A stretch of 16,040 bases of DNA, from contig CAZRTZ010000060.1 in assembly GCA_964603155.1 (NCBI GenBank), positions 1 to 16,040 on the forward strand, written 5' to 3'. Positions 6,053 to 12,758 of this stretch are shown in pieces. Made by a program: the position numbers and the translations under genes. The notes under the pieces were generated by a model, which did no database searches, had not been told where the DNA came from, and worked only from the letters and a program-made list of their open reading frames with translations. The DNA is from VAUL01 sp964603155. GTDB taxonomy: Bacteria; Desulfobacterota; Desulfuromonadia; Desulfuromonadales; BM103. Within the stretch, counting starts at the first letter, position 1; every line of letters starts with the position of its first letter.

Positions 6053-6400
6053 ATGCTCAATTGTTCCTGCGAGAACGGTTTCCCGATCATTACCTCGCTG
6101 CGTCGGCATGATGTCAGCTGCTATCTTGCCGCCCACCGCTGCTCCCACTGCGGCGTCCGACTCTTCGAAACCCAGCTGAAGCCCGGGGAAAAGGTGATTG
6201 CCACCGATAACATCACCAACGAGGACGGCCGGTTCGTCATCCCCAAAGGGAGAATTGTGCGCATCACCGGTTTCATGGAGTTGCCCTCCCTGGCGGCAGG
6301 TTTTGCCTTTTGCGGCATGCTGGCTGCCGGCGCTTTTCGCCCGGAGGGGTTCTCCGCCGTCTGGGACCTGGAGAAGATGTTCGATCTCGACGGAGCGTGA
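6053..6400 (+). CDS. Hypothetical protein with Cys-rich N-terminus (115 aa)
   Basis: Not assigned to a family. The N-terminal third carries five cysteines: C4 and C6 (CSC), C23, and C30/C33 (RCSHCG), a pattern that could hold zinc in a ribbon-like fold. The middle (residues about 44-73, KPGEKVIATDNITNEDGRFVIPKGRIVRITGF) looks like a small beta-barrel of KOW/SH3 flavour. A Gly/Ala/Phe-rich segment at about 78-92 precedes an acidic tail. No signal peptide is seen. ATG 6053 has an imperfect purine-rich SD (GGGGAAG). It has its own strong promoter and is followed by the CDGSH gene on the same strand after 106 bases. Confidence 0.6.
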   Translation: MLNCSCENGFPIITSLRRHDVSCYLAAHRCSHCGVRLFETQLKPGEKVIATDNITNEDGRFVIPKGRIVRITGFMELPSLAAGFAFCGMLAAGAFRPEGFSAVWDLEKMFDLDGA

Positions 6401-6449
6401 AGCAGACCCCTCTTTTTTACCTTTCCTCAGCGGCATTCGCTGCAACCTC

Positions 6450-6458
6450 TGCTACAAT
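6450..6458 (+). promoter_or_regulatory. Extended -10 promoter of the CDGSH gene
   Basis: TGCTACAAT: TG-extended -10 with hexamer TACAAT at 6453-6458, 49 bases before the gene start. No good -35 at normal spacing. Confidence 0.45.
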
Positions 6459-6479
6459 CAAGCATCATGACATCAATCG

Positions 6480-6497
6480 CGCTCCGGCTCCGGAGCG
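6480..6497 (+). repeat. Inverted repeat abutting the SD of the CDGSH gene
   Basis: CGCTCCGG and CCGGAGCG form a perfect 8-bp inverted repeat separated by CT, ending directly before the GGAGG SD at 6498-6502. It could form a small hairpin next to the SD or be a protein-binding palindrome. Confidence 0.5.
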
Positions 6498-6506
6498 GGA
6501 GGCCAA

Positions 6507-6752
6507 ATGACCAAGCCAAAGGGTGCGATCGGCATGCCGATCGCCATCACCCTCGAACCCGGGGTCTACTATCGGTGTACGTGTGGCAAATCCCAGCATC
6601 TGCCTTTCTGTGACGAATCCCACCGCGGTGCGGGCGGACCGATCCGTTTCGAAATCACGGAGCGGCGCAAGGTCTACCTGTGCGCTTGCGGGAAAAGCGC
6701 AACTCAGCCGTTCTGTGACAGCAGTTGCGGGGTCGGTCTCCCTGAAGAGTAA
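6507..6752 (+). CDS. Tandem CDGSH-type iron-sulfur protein
   Basis: An 81-residue protein with two zf-CDGSH units. The first has the full C-x-C-x8-C-x3-H set: C24, C26, C35 and H39 (CTCGKSQHLPFCDESH). The second is C59, C61, C70 and then C74 where the family normally has histidine (CACGKSATQPFCDSSC). CDGSH proteins bind a [2Fe-2S] cluster through three Cys and one His and act in redox or Fe-S handling; bacterial tandem forms are short soluble proteins like this. The ATG has an excellent GGAGG SD at five-base spacing. It is transcribed towards the DUF454 gene, whose stop lies 16 bases away. Confidence 0.9.
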   Translation: MTKPKGAIGMPIAITLEPGVYYRCTCGKSQHLPFCDESHRGAGGPIRFEITERRKVYLCACGKSATQPFCDSSCGVGLPEE

Positions 6753-6768
6753 AACGGCAGGAAAAGGA

Positions 6769-7185
6769 TCAGCGTCTATCTGCCGGCTGCCAGGCTGGCA
6801 GCCGCAGCAGGTAAGCGGTGATTCCCAGGCCGATGCCGATCAGCACGACCTTGACCCATACGGGGAGGGTGGCGAGGAACACGGTCAACGGGATGGTCAG
6901 CCAGACCAGTCCGATGGCGGTCCAGCGCGCCCGGCGAGGAATCCCCTGGCCGTACAGGTAGCTGCGAATCATCGGCCCGAGATGGCGGTGTTCAAGCAGC
7001 CAGCGATGACAGCGCTCAGAACCCCTGGCGAAGCAGGCTGCGGCCAAAAGCAGCAAAGGCACCGTCGGCAGCAGCGGCAGGAAAATCCCCAGTACACCCA
7101 ACCCGGTAAAGAGAAATCCCGCACCGATCAGCAGCAGTCGCACCCCTTTGTGATTTATGACTTTCGGCGTGGTCGTGACGGGCAT
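6769..7185 (-). CDS. DUF454 (YbaN-like) inner-membrane protein
   Basis: A 138-residue membrane protein of the DUF454/YbaN family. The signature N-terminal stretch GAGFLFTGLGVLGIFLPLLPTVPLLLLAAACFARGSERCHRWL covers residues about 21-63, followed by LGPMIRSYLYGQGIPRRARW and two further hydrophobic segments at about 89-106 and 110-127. Function is unknown in the family. The start ATG has little SD (CCGGA), but no other ATG precedes the first membrane segment. It converges with the CDGSH gene; a 9-bp inverted repeat at 6784-6804 lies inside its 3' end, without a T-tract. Its promoter is not evident. Confidence 0.87.
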   Translation of the reverse strand: MPVTTTPKVINHKGVRLLLIGAGFLFTGLGVLGIFLPLLPTVPLLLLAAACFARGSERCHRWLLEHRHLGPMIRSYLYGQGIPRRARWTAIGLVWLTIPLTVFLATLPVWVKVVLIGIGLGITAYLLRLPAWQPADRR

Positions 7186-7200
7186 GGGCGGATTCCGGAG

Positions 7201-7228
7201 TTGGTCTGGGGTGTGACTCTGCTACACT
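7201..7228 (+). promoter_or_regulatory. Promoter of the RudS-like/SDR/SRPBCC operon
   Basis: TGCTACACT with -10 hexamer TACACT at 7223-7228 and TG extension at 7220-7221. A poor -35 (TTGGTC, 7201-7206) lies 16 bases upstream. It shares TGCTACACT exactly with the DUF2878 promoter region. Confidence 0.5.
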
Positions 7229-7240
7229 ATACCGGATCGC

Positions 7241-7264
7241 GTGAGGAGTGAGGAGCAAGGAGTG
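7241..7264 (+). repeat. Short GTGAGGA heptamer array in the 5' leader
   Basis: Three consecutive 7-mers (GTGAGGA, GTGAGGA, GCAAGGA) followed by GTG. It lies between the predicted transcription start and the start codon at 7291. The same unit recurs in the typA leader (15202-15277). Confidence 0.7.
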
Positions 7265-7290
7265 CAGAGAAACTTCGTGAAGGATGGCCA

Positions 7291-8241
7291 ATGAGCGAAA
7301 AAATCCGCATCGGCATCAGCAGCTGCCTGCTCGGCAACATGGTCCGTTACGATGGCGGTCACCAGCTTGACCGTTATCTGCGCGATACGCTTGGCACCTG
7401 GTTCGACTACGTGCCGGTCTGCCCGGAGGTGGAGCTGGGGTTGCCGACACCGCGGGAAACGCTGCGTCTCGTCGAGAGCGACCAGGGCCATCGCCTGGTC
7501 TTTTCCCGCTCCGGCGAGGATATCACCGAACGGATGCTGGCCTGGGCGGATAAGCGGGTCAGGGAACTGGAAGCGGAGAACCTCTGCGGTTTCATCTTCA
7601 AGGCCAAGTCGCCGTCGAGCGGCATGGAGCGGGTCAAGCTGTACGACCGCAACGGCGTCCCGGCAAAGAAGGGGGTCGGCCTCTTTGCCTGGACCTTCAT
7701 GCGCCACTTCCCCCAACTGCCGGTGGAGGAGGACGGCCGGATGCACGATCCCCACCTGCGTGAGAATTTCATCGAGAGCGTGTTCGTCTTCAAGCGCTGG
7801 CGCGACCTTGTGGCCGTAGGGATGAATGCCGCGGCCCTGATCGACTTTCACACCCGCCACAAGCTGCTCCTGCTCAGCCACAGCCCGGAACTCTACCGGG
7901 CGATGGGCAAGCTGGTGGCGCAGGCCGGCCGGCTGCCGCTCGACCGCCTGGTCAGCGACTACCACCCCTTGTTGATGAAGGCCATGCGCCTGCATGCGAC
8001 CACACGCAAGCATGTCAACGTCATGCAGCATCTGCTCGGCTACTTCAAGCGTCAGCTCAGCGCCGACGAAAAACAGGAGATACTCGAATTGATCGAACTC
8101 TACCGCACGGGGAGTGTGCCGCTGATCGTGCCCGTTACCCTGGTCAATCACTATGTGCGCAAGTATCAGGAGCCTTACCTGAGCCGCCAGCACTACCTGC
8201 ACCCCCACCCTGTCGAACTGCAGCTGCGCAACCATGCCTGA
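7291..8241 (+). CDS. TudS/DUF523-DUF1722 protein, RudS-like tRNA 4-thiouridine desulfidase
   Basis: 316 residues in two domains. Residues about 5-155 are a DUF523/TudS domain: SSCLLG with C12, VCPEVELGL with C44, and LCGFIFKAKSPSSG with C99. Residues about 190-305 are DUF1722 (YbgA-like; FHTRHKLLLLSHSPELYRAMGKLV, MKAMRLHATTRKHVNVMQHLLGYFK). TudS proteins use a three-Cys [4Fe-4S] cluster to remove sulfur from thiouracil; DUF523-DUF1722 fusions (RudS) were reported to desulfurate 4-thiouridine in tRNA. The usual SPSCG cysteine is Ser110 here, so the third ligand may be C99. 4-Thiouridine is a near-UV sensor, which fits the frequent photolyase linkage of DUF1722. The start is ATG with AAGGA at eight-base spacing. 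The next gene overlaps its end by eight bases. Confidence 0.9.
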   Translation: MSEKIRIGISSCLLGNMVRYDGGHQLDRYLRDTLGTWFDYVPVCPEVELGLPTPRETLRLVESDQGHRLVFSRSGEDITERMLAWADKRVRELEAENLCGFIFKAKSPSSGMERVKLYDRNGVPAKKGVGLFAWTFMRHFPQLPVEEDGRMHDPHLRENFIESVFVFKRWRDLVAVGMNAAALIDFHTRHKLLLLSHSPELYRAMGKLVAQAGRLPLDRLVSDYHPLLMKAMRLHATTRKHVNVMQHLLGYFKRQLSADEKQEILELIELYRTGSVPLIVPVTLVNHYVRKYQEPYLSRQHYLHPHPVELQLRNHA

Positions 8242-9781
8242 GCCGGCGAACCTTCCCCTCATGGACCGTACCGCATCGGGGCCGATCGCCGTCCTCGGTG
8301 CCACCGGCTATATCGGCGCCAGGCTGGTGCCGCGCCTTTTGGCCGCCGGCTGGCGGGTGCGGGCCATCGGCCGCAATCCGCTGAAACTTGCCGGCCGCCC
8401 TTGGGCCGCCGACCCCAGGGTCGAGGTCGTGGCCGGCGACGTTCTCGAGAAGAACAGCCTGGAGCAGGCGCTGAAGGGGTGCCAGGCGGCCTTCTACCTG
8501 GTGCATTCGATGAATCCCCAGGCGGCGGACTTTGCCGCCGCCGACCGGACCGGTGCGGAAAACATGGCGGCGGCCGCGGCGTCTGCCGGCGTCGGGCGCA
8601 TCATCTACCTCGGCGGGCTGGGTGAAGATAACGCGCAGCTCAGCCATCACCTGCGCTCGCGCCATGAGGTCGGCGACATCCTGCGCTCCGGCAGCGTGCC
8701 GGTAACGATCTTGCGGGCGGCGATGATCATCGGTTCGGGGAGCGCCTCCTTCGAAATTCTGCGCTACCTGGTGGAGCGCCTGCCGGTCATGGTCACGCCG
8801 CGCTGGATCGACACCCCCTGCCAGCCGATCGCCGTGCGCAACGTGCTGCACTACCTGGTCACCTGCCTTGACTGCCCGGGAACCGTCGGCGAGGGCTTCG
8901 ACATTGGCACCGACGAGGTGACCAGCTACCGCCAGCTGATGCGCATCTACGCCGAGGAGGCCCGCCTGGCGCGGCGCTGGATCATCCCGGTGCCGGTGCT
9001 CACGCCGCGGCTCTCCTCCTACTGGATTCACCTGGTGACGCCGGTGCCGGCCAGTATCGCCCGTCCCCTGGCCGAAGGGCTGCGCAACCCGGTGCTGTGC
9101 CGCGACAGGGAGATCCGCGAGGTGCTGCCGCAACCGCTCCTCTCCTGCCGGATGGCGATCCGGCTGGCGCTGGAGAAACTGCGTCTGCAGCAGGTGGAGA
9201 GCTCGTGGATGGATGCCGGCCGCGTGCCGCCGGTGGAGTGGAGTACCGGTGACGATCCGGAGTGGGCGGGTGGCACGGTCTTCACCGACGACCGCCGCCT
9301 GCTGGTGGCGGCCCCGGCTCGGCAGTGCTGGCCGGCTGTGGTCGGCATCGGCGGCAAAACCGGCTGGTACTACGCCGATTGGCTCTGGCATCTGCGCGGG
9401 GCCATGGATCGTCTGGTCGGCGGCCCCGGCCTCGGGCGCGGCCGGCGTGATCCGGACAGCGTGCACGCTGGCGACGCCCTCGATTTCTGGCGGGTCCTGG
9501 CGGTGGAGCCGGAGCAGCGCCTCAAGCTGGTGGCGGAGATGAAGGTCCCCGGCGAGGCGGTGCTCGAAATAATCCTGACGGAAGGTGCCGACGGCACGAC
9601 CGAGATTCGCCAGAGTGCGCGCTTCAAGCCGCGCGGCCTGTCCGGGCTCCTTTACTGGTATGCGGTCCTGCCGTTTCACAACCTGGTTTTCGCCGGGATG
9701 CTGCGCGGCATGGCGCGCGCCAACGGGGGGAGGATCCTGGCCGGTCCGGAGCGGCTGGACAGCGGGCGCGGCATGTCATGA
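8234..9781 (+). CDS. NAD(P)-binding SDR (YbjT-like) fused to DUF2867
   Basis: 515 residues. The N-terminal Rossmann domain of the atypical/extended SDR type starts with VLGATGYIGARLVPRLL (GxxGxxG at residues 22-28), then RVRAIGRNPLKL, VVAGDVLEKNSLEQALKGCQAAFYLVHSM and IIYLGGLGEDN, with RSRHEVGDIL in the active-site region, so a classical YxxxK is not obvious. About 345-500 is DUF2867, a lipid/ligand-pocket fold in which KTGWYYADWLWHLRGAMDRLVGGPGLGRGRRDP is characteristic. The gene begins inside the end of the RudS-like gene with no SD, so translation is probably coupled; ATG 8261 (MDRTASGP) is an alternative start just before the Rossmann fold. It ends in an ATGA overlap with the SRPBCC gene. 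Substrate unknown. Confidence 0.87.
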   Translation: MPEPANLPLMDRTASGPIAVLGATGYIGARLVPRLLAAGWRVRAIGRNPLKLAGRPWAADPRVEVVAGDVLEKNSLEQALKGCQAAFYLVHSMNPQAADFAAADRTGAENMAAAAASAGVGRIIYLGGLGEDNAQLSHHLRSRHEVGDILRSGSVPVTILRAAMIIGSGSASFEILRYLVERLPVMVTPRWIDTPCQPIAVRNVLHYLVTCLDCPGTVGEGFDIGTDEVTSYRQLMRIYAEEARLARRWIIPVPVLTPRLSSYWIHLVTPVPASIARPLAEGLRNPVLCRDREIREVLPQPLLSCRMAIRLALEKLRLQQVESSWMDAGRVPPVEWSTGDDPEWAGGTVFTDDRRLLVAAPARQCWPAVVGIGGKTGWYYADWLWHLRGAMDRLVGGPGLGRGRRDPDSVHAGDALDFWRVLAVEPEQRLKLVAEMKVPGEAVLEIILTEGADGTTEIRQSARFKPRGLSGLLYWYAVLPFHNLVFAGMLRGMARANGGRILAGPERLDSGRGMS

Positions 9782-10284
9782 TCGCACCGTTGCGCCGCCT
9801 GGAATGCCGGCAGACGCTGCCGCTCGATCCGGCCGCGGCCTGGGAGTTCTTCTCCCGCCCGGAAAACCTGGCGCGCATCACCCCGCCCGATCTCGGTTTC
9901 GCCGTCACCGCGCTATTGCCGCAGCGGATGTACGCCGGGATGATCGTCAGCTATCGGGTCACCCCGTTTGGCGGGCTGTCCGTCCCCTGGGTGACGGAGA
10001 TCACCCACGTGCGCGAGCCGGAGTTCTTCGTCGACGAGCAGCGCAGCGGCCCCTACCGCTTCTGGCATCACCAGCACCACTTCCAGGCTGTCGCTGGCGG
10101 CACGGAGATGACTGACCTGGTGCATTACCAGCTGCCGTTCGGGGCCCTTGGCGACCTGCTGGCCGGAGCCCTGGTGGAGCGGCGCGTGGCGGGAATCTTC
10201 GCCTATCGGCGCCAGATGCTGGCGGAACTTTTGGGCCCGGGAGGGGAAGGGGTCAGCGCAAAAAACGCCGCAGAACGACGGTGA
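9778..10284 (+). CDS. SRPBCC (START-like) ligand-binding family protein
   Basis: A 168-residue soluble protein with the SRPBCC signature of the CDP-paratose-2-epimerase-associated type: LPLDPAAAWEFFSRPENLARITPPDLGF at about 14-41, WVTEITHVREPEFFVDEQRSGPYRFWHHQHHF at about 70-101, and a long C-terminal helix VERRVAGIFAYRRQMLAELL. The fold encloses a hydrophobic ligand; the ligand is unknown here. It starts by ATGA overlap with the SDR-DUF2867 gene, itself a ligand-pocket protein, so the pair may act on the same lipid-like molecule. Its last 32 bases overlap the 3' end of the convergent znuB, so no terminator separates the two operons. Confidence 0.85.
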   Translation: MIAPLRRLECRQTLPLDPAAAWEFFSRPENLARITPPDLGFAVTALLPQRMYAGMIVSYRVTPFGGLSVPWVTEITHVREPEFFVDEQRSGPYRFWHHQHHFQAVAGGTEMTDLVHYQLPFGALGDLLAGALVERRVAGIFAYRRQMLAELLGPGGEGVSAKNAAERR

Positions 10285-11071
10285 CCGTAAAGACCCCGAA
10301 GCAGGTGATGATGATGGTGCCGCCGGTGGGGAGGTTGAGAACGATGGAGGCGAGAATCCCCCCGGCCACGGCCAGGGTGCCGAGGATGGCGGAGCAGAGC
10401 AGGGCGCCCCGGAAGCTGCGCGCCACCTGCAGGGCGGCCGCCGGGGGGAGAATGAGCAGGGCAGAGATCAGCATGATGCCGACCAGTTTCATGGCCAGCA
10501 CCACGGTCAGCGCCGCCAGGATCGCCAGCAGGAGGTTGACCGTGCGGGAATTGATGCCGGTAGTGCGGGCGAGTTCCTCGTCGAAGGTCACGGCAAACAG
10601 GTCGCGGTAGCACAGCGCCACCGCCAGCAGGACCACGGCGCACAGCGCCGCCGCCAGGAGCAGCTCTTCGCTGCCGATGGCCAGGATGTTGCCGAACAGG
10701 TAGCTGAGCAGGTCGACGTTGAAGCCGCCGGCCAGACTGGCGAGAATCACGCCGCCGGCGATACCGACCGCCGAAACGATGCCGATGGCTGTATCGCCGG
10801 CCAGGCGCGCGTTGCCGCCGAGCCAGAGGATGCCGACGGCGGCGAGCAGCACCAGGGGGAGGGCGGCCAGCGTCACATGCTGCGGCGCCACCCCCAAAAG
10901 CAGTGCCAGGGCGACGCTGCCGAAGGTGAAGTGGGCCAGGCCGTCGCCGATCAGCGAAAAGCGCCGCAGCACCAGGAAGACCCCCAGCACCGAGCAGAGC
11001 AGGCCGATCAGGATCCCCGCCAGCAGAGCCCTCTGGATGAAACCGAAACTGAGCATTTCCAGGAAGTCCAT
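10253..11071 (-). CDS. znuB: ZnuB-type ABC transporter permease (zinc/manganese)
   Basis: 272 residues from ATG 11071, an ABC-3 family permease with about eight membrane segments. Signatures include LGVFLVLRRFSLIGDGLAHFTFGSVALALLL near the N-terminus, GILWLGGNARLAGDTAIGIVSAVG in the middle and KLVGIMLISALLILPPAAALQVARSF towards the end. It moves the metal delivered by ZnuA across the inner membrane. A TTG four codons upstream (11083), overlapping the znuC stop, is an alternative start; I prefer ATG because GAGAGG precedes it, although spacing is short. It is the last gene of the fur-znuACB operon. The stop lies inside the opposing SRPBCC gene. Confidence 0.93.
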   Translation of the reverse strand: MDFLEMLSFGFIQRALLAGILIGLLCSVLGVFLVLRRFSLIGDGLAHFTFGSVALALLLGVAPQHVTLAALPLVLLAAVGILWLGGNARLAGDTAIGIVSAVGIAGGVILASLAGGFNVDLLSYLFGNILAIGSEELLLAAALCAVVLLAVALCYRDLFAVTFDEELARTTGINSRTVNLLLAILAALTVVLAMKLVGIMLISALLILPPAAALQVARSFRGALLCSAILGTLAVAGGILASIVLNLPTGGTIIITCFGVFTVTVVLRRFLR

Positions 11072-11079
11072 AGCTCCTC

Positions 11080-11826
11080 TCAATGCTCGTGGTAGATGGT
11101 GCTGCCGGCGTGCTCGCCGAAGAAGCGGGCCATGTCCGGGTCATGGCAGAACTCCGCGAAGGTCCCGTCGAAGATCACCCGCCGGTCGAGATAAAGCAGG
11201 CGCGCGGCATAGCGGCCGATGTTCCAGGTGTCATGGGTGACCATGACCACCGTGGTCTGCCGCTCCAGGTTGATTTCGCGCAGCAGGGCGTAGAAGCTCT
11301 CGCGGGTCTCCGGGTCGAGGGCGGTGGTCGGCTCGTCGAGGATCAGCAACTCCGGTCCGTTGACCAAGGCGCGTGCCAGCAGAACCCGCTGCTGCTGACC
11401 GCCGGAGAGTTCCGACACCAGCCGCCGGCCGAGCCCGCCGAGTCCCATCCGCTCGCAGATGTCGGCGACTTGCTGCCGGTCGCCGGTGGTCAGCTGCTTC
11501 GGAAAGCGTTTGCCGCCGAGCAGGCCGAGTGCTACGACCTCTTCCACCGTGGCCGGGAAGTGGCAGGCCAGGGTGCCCAGGCGCTGGGGGAGAAAGCCGA
11601 TACGCTGCCATTCTTGGAAATTCTGGGCAGGGGCGCCGAACAGGGTCACCTCGCCGCTGCCGGGCGGGATCAAGCCGAGCAGTGTTTTGACCAGGGTGCT
11701 CTTGCCGCAGCCGTTGGGGCCGACGATGCCGAGGTAGTCGCCGGCCCGGAGGGAGAACGACACTTCGCAAAGCACCTCGGTGCTGCCGTAGCTGACCCCT
11801 ATCTCTTTGGCTTCAAGAATGGTCAT
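11080..11826 (-). CDS. znuC: ZnuC-type ABC transporter ATPase (zinc/manganese)
   Basis: 248 residues from the ATG that overlaps the znuA stop as ATGA; an in-frame GTG two codons earlier is less likely. Complete ABC ATPase motifs are visible: Walker A GPNGCGKST (about 36-44), Q-loop FLPQR, signature LSGGQQQR, Walker B LLILDEPTTALD, and the switch histidine in VMVTHD. Family features of the Zn/Mn subgroup include RIGFLPQRLGTLACHFPATVEEVVALGL. It energises the ZnuB permease. The tail HAGSTIYHEH has two histidines near the C-terminus, common in ZnuC proteins. It ends eight bases before the preferred znuB start. Confidence 0.94.
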   Translation of the reverse strand: MTILEAKEIGVSYGSTEVLCEVSFSLRAGDYLGIVGPNGCGKSTLVKTLLGLIPPGSGEVTLFGAPAQNFQEWQRIGFLPQRLGTLACHFPATVEEVVALGLLGGKRFPKQLTTGDRQQVADICERMGLGGLGRRLVSELSGGQQQRVLLARALVNGPELLILDEPTTALDPETRESFYALLREINLERQTTVVMVTHDTWNIGRYAARLLYLDRRVIFDGTFAEFCHDPDMARFFGEHAGSTIYHEH

Positions 11827-12758
11827 TGGCACCCCATCCCGGTGGCGAGGTTGGCGAGGTTGCGCTCCATCAGGGCGAGGAAGGTCACCCCGTTGGCAAA
11901 CTCTTCGCGGCCGATGTTGTGCGCCGCGGTGAGCGGCAGAATGACGGCGCCGGTCTCGCGGGCCAGGGCTTCGGCCAGGCGCGGTGCAACCAGTTCCTCG
12001 CTGAATACATAGTTCAACCTGTGGCTACGCATTTGCCGCACCAGGTCGGCCATCCTGCTTGGTGTTGGCTCGGCATCGGGGCTGACTGCGGCGGCCGCCC
12101 GGTAATCGAGGCCATAGCGCGCGGCGAGGTAACCGAAGGCGAAGTGCCCGCCGTGCAGCAGTACCTTGCCGGGACATCGGCCCAGCGTGGCGCGGTACTT
12201 TTCATCGAGGCGGGCGAGTTGCTGACGGTAGCCTGCGGCGTTGGCCAGGTAGGTCTCACGGTGGCCTGGGTCGGCCGCGGCCATCGCCGCGGCCAGGGTG
12301 TTCACCATGACGGCGGCATTTTCGAAGTCGAGCCAGAGGTGCGGGTCGACCGCCCCGGAACGTTCGTGGTCATGGTCGTCGTGATCGTTATTCGTCGTGA
12401 GCAGGCGGGTGCCGGCACTGGCATCGACAACCTTCACCCGTGCGGCATCGATGCTCCCGGCGACCCGCACGGCCCACGGCTCCATGGCCGGATGGGTGTA
12501 GACGAACAGGTCGGACCGGTTGATGCGCAGGAGGTCGTCCGGTTGCGGGTCGAAGCTGTGCGGTTCGACGCCGGGCGGCAGGAGCAGGCTGACCTCGGCG
12601 AAGTCGCCGCCGATGCTGCGGGCGAAATCGTACAGCGGGAAAAGGGTGGTGACGACCTGCAGGCGCTTCGGCTGCGGCGCCGGGATCGACTCGTCTTTCG
12701 AGCACGCGGCCGTCACCAGCAGAGCCAGGCAGATCAGGGCAGGGAGCAATCTGTTCAT
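11823..12758 (-). CDS. znuA: ZnuA-type metal-binding lipoprotein of the ABC transporter
   Basis: 311 residues, cluster A-I metal-binding protein. The lipoprotein signal ends in LVTAAC with acylated C19, unlike the soluble E. coli ZnuA. Metal ligands are visible at H67 (PHSFDPQPDD), H140 (DPHLWLDFEN) and H205 (GGHFAFGYLAARYGL). The His/Asp loop NNDHDDHDHE at about 123-132 is short but of the type that separates zinc binders from manganese binders. The usual fourth acidic ligand near the C-terminus (LDPLG region) reads LPLTAAHNIG here, a variant. It starts by ATGA overlap with the Fur-family gene and ends by ATGA overlap with znuC. Zinc is favoured over manganese because of the loop and the regulator. 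Confidence 0.92.
   Translation of the reverse strand: MNRLLPALICLALLVTAACSKDESIPAPQPKRLQVVTTLFPLYDFARSIGGDFAEVSLLLPPGVEPHSFDPQPDDLLRINRSDLFVYTHPAMEPWAVRVAGSIDAARVKVVDASAGTRLLTTNNDHDDHDHERSGAVDPHLWLDFENAAVMVNTLAAAMAAADPGHRETYLANAAGYRQQLARLDEKYRATLGRCPGKVLLHGGHFAFGYLAARYGLDYRAAAAVSPDAEPTPSRMADLVRQMRSHRLNYVFSEELVAPRLAEALARETGAVILPLTAAHNIGREEFANGVTFLALMERNLANLATGMGCQ

Noticed and set aside
6784..6804. Terminator between the CDGSH and DUF454 genes
   Set aside because: A 9-bp inverted repeat with a three-base loop exists, but it lies within the DUF454 coding sequence and has no T-tract on either side.
7241..7264. CRISPR-like repeat array
   Set aside because: Units are seven bases, contiguous and without spacers; no cas genes are in the window.
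8144..9679. Long minus-strand open frame opposite the SDR-DUF2867 gene (511 codons)
   Set aside because: Shadow frame in GC-rich DNA; rich in Arg, His, Gln and Ala with no domain, while the plus strand encodes recognisable families.
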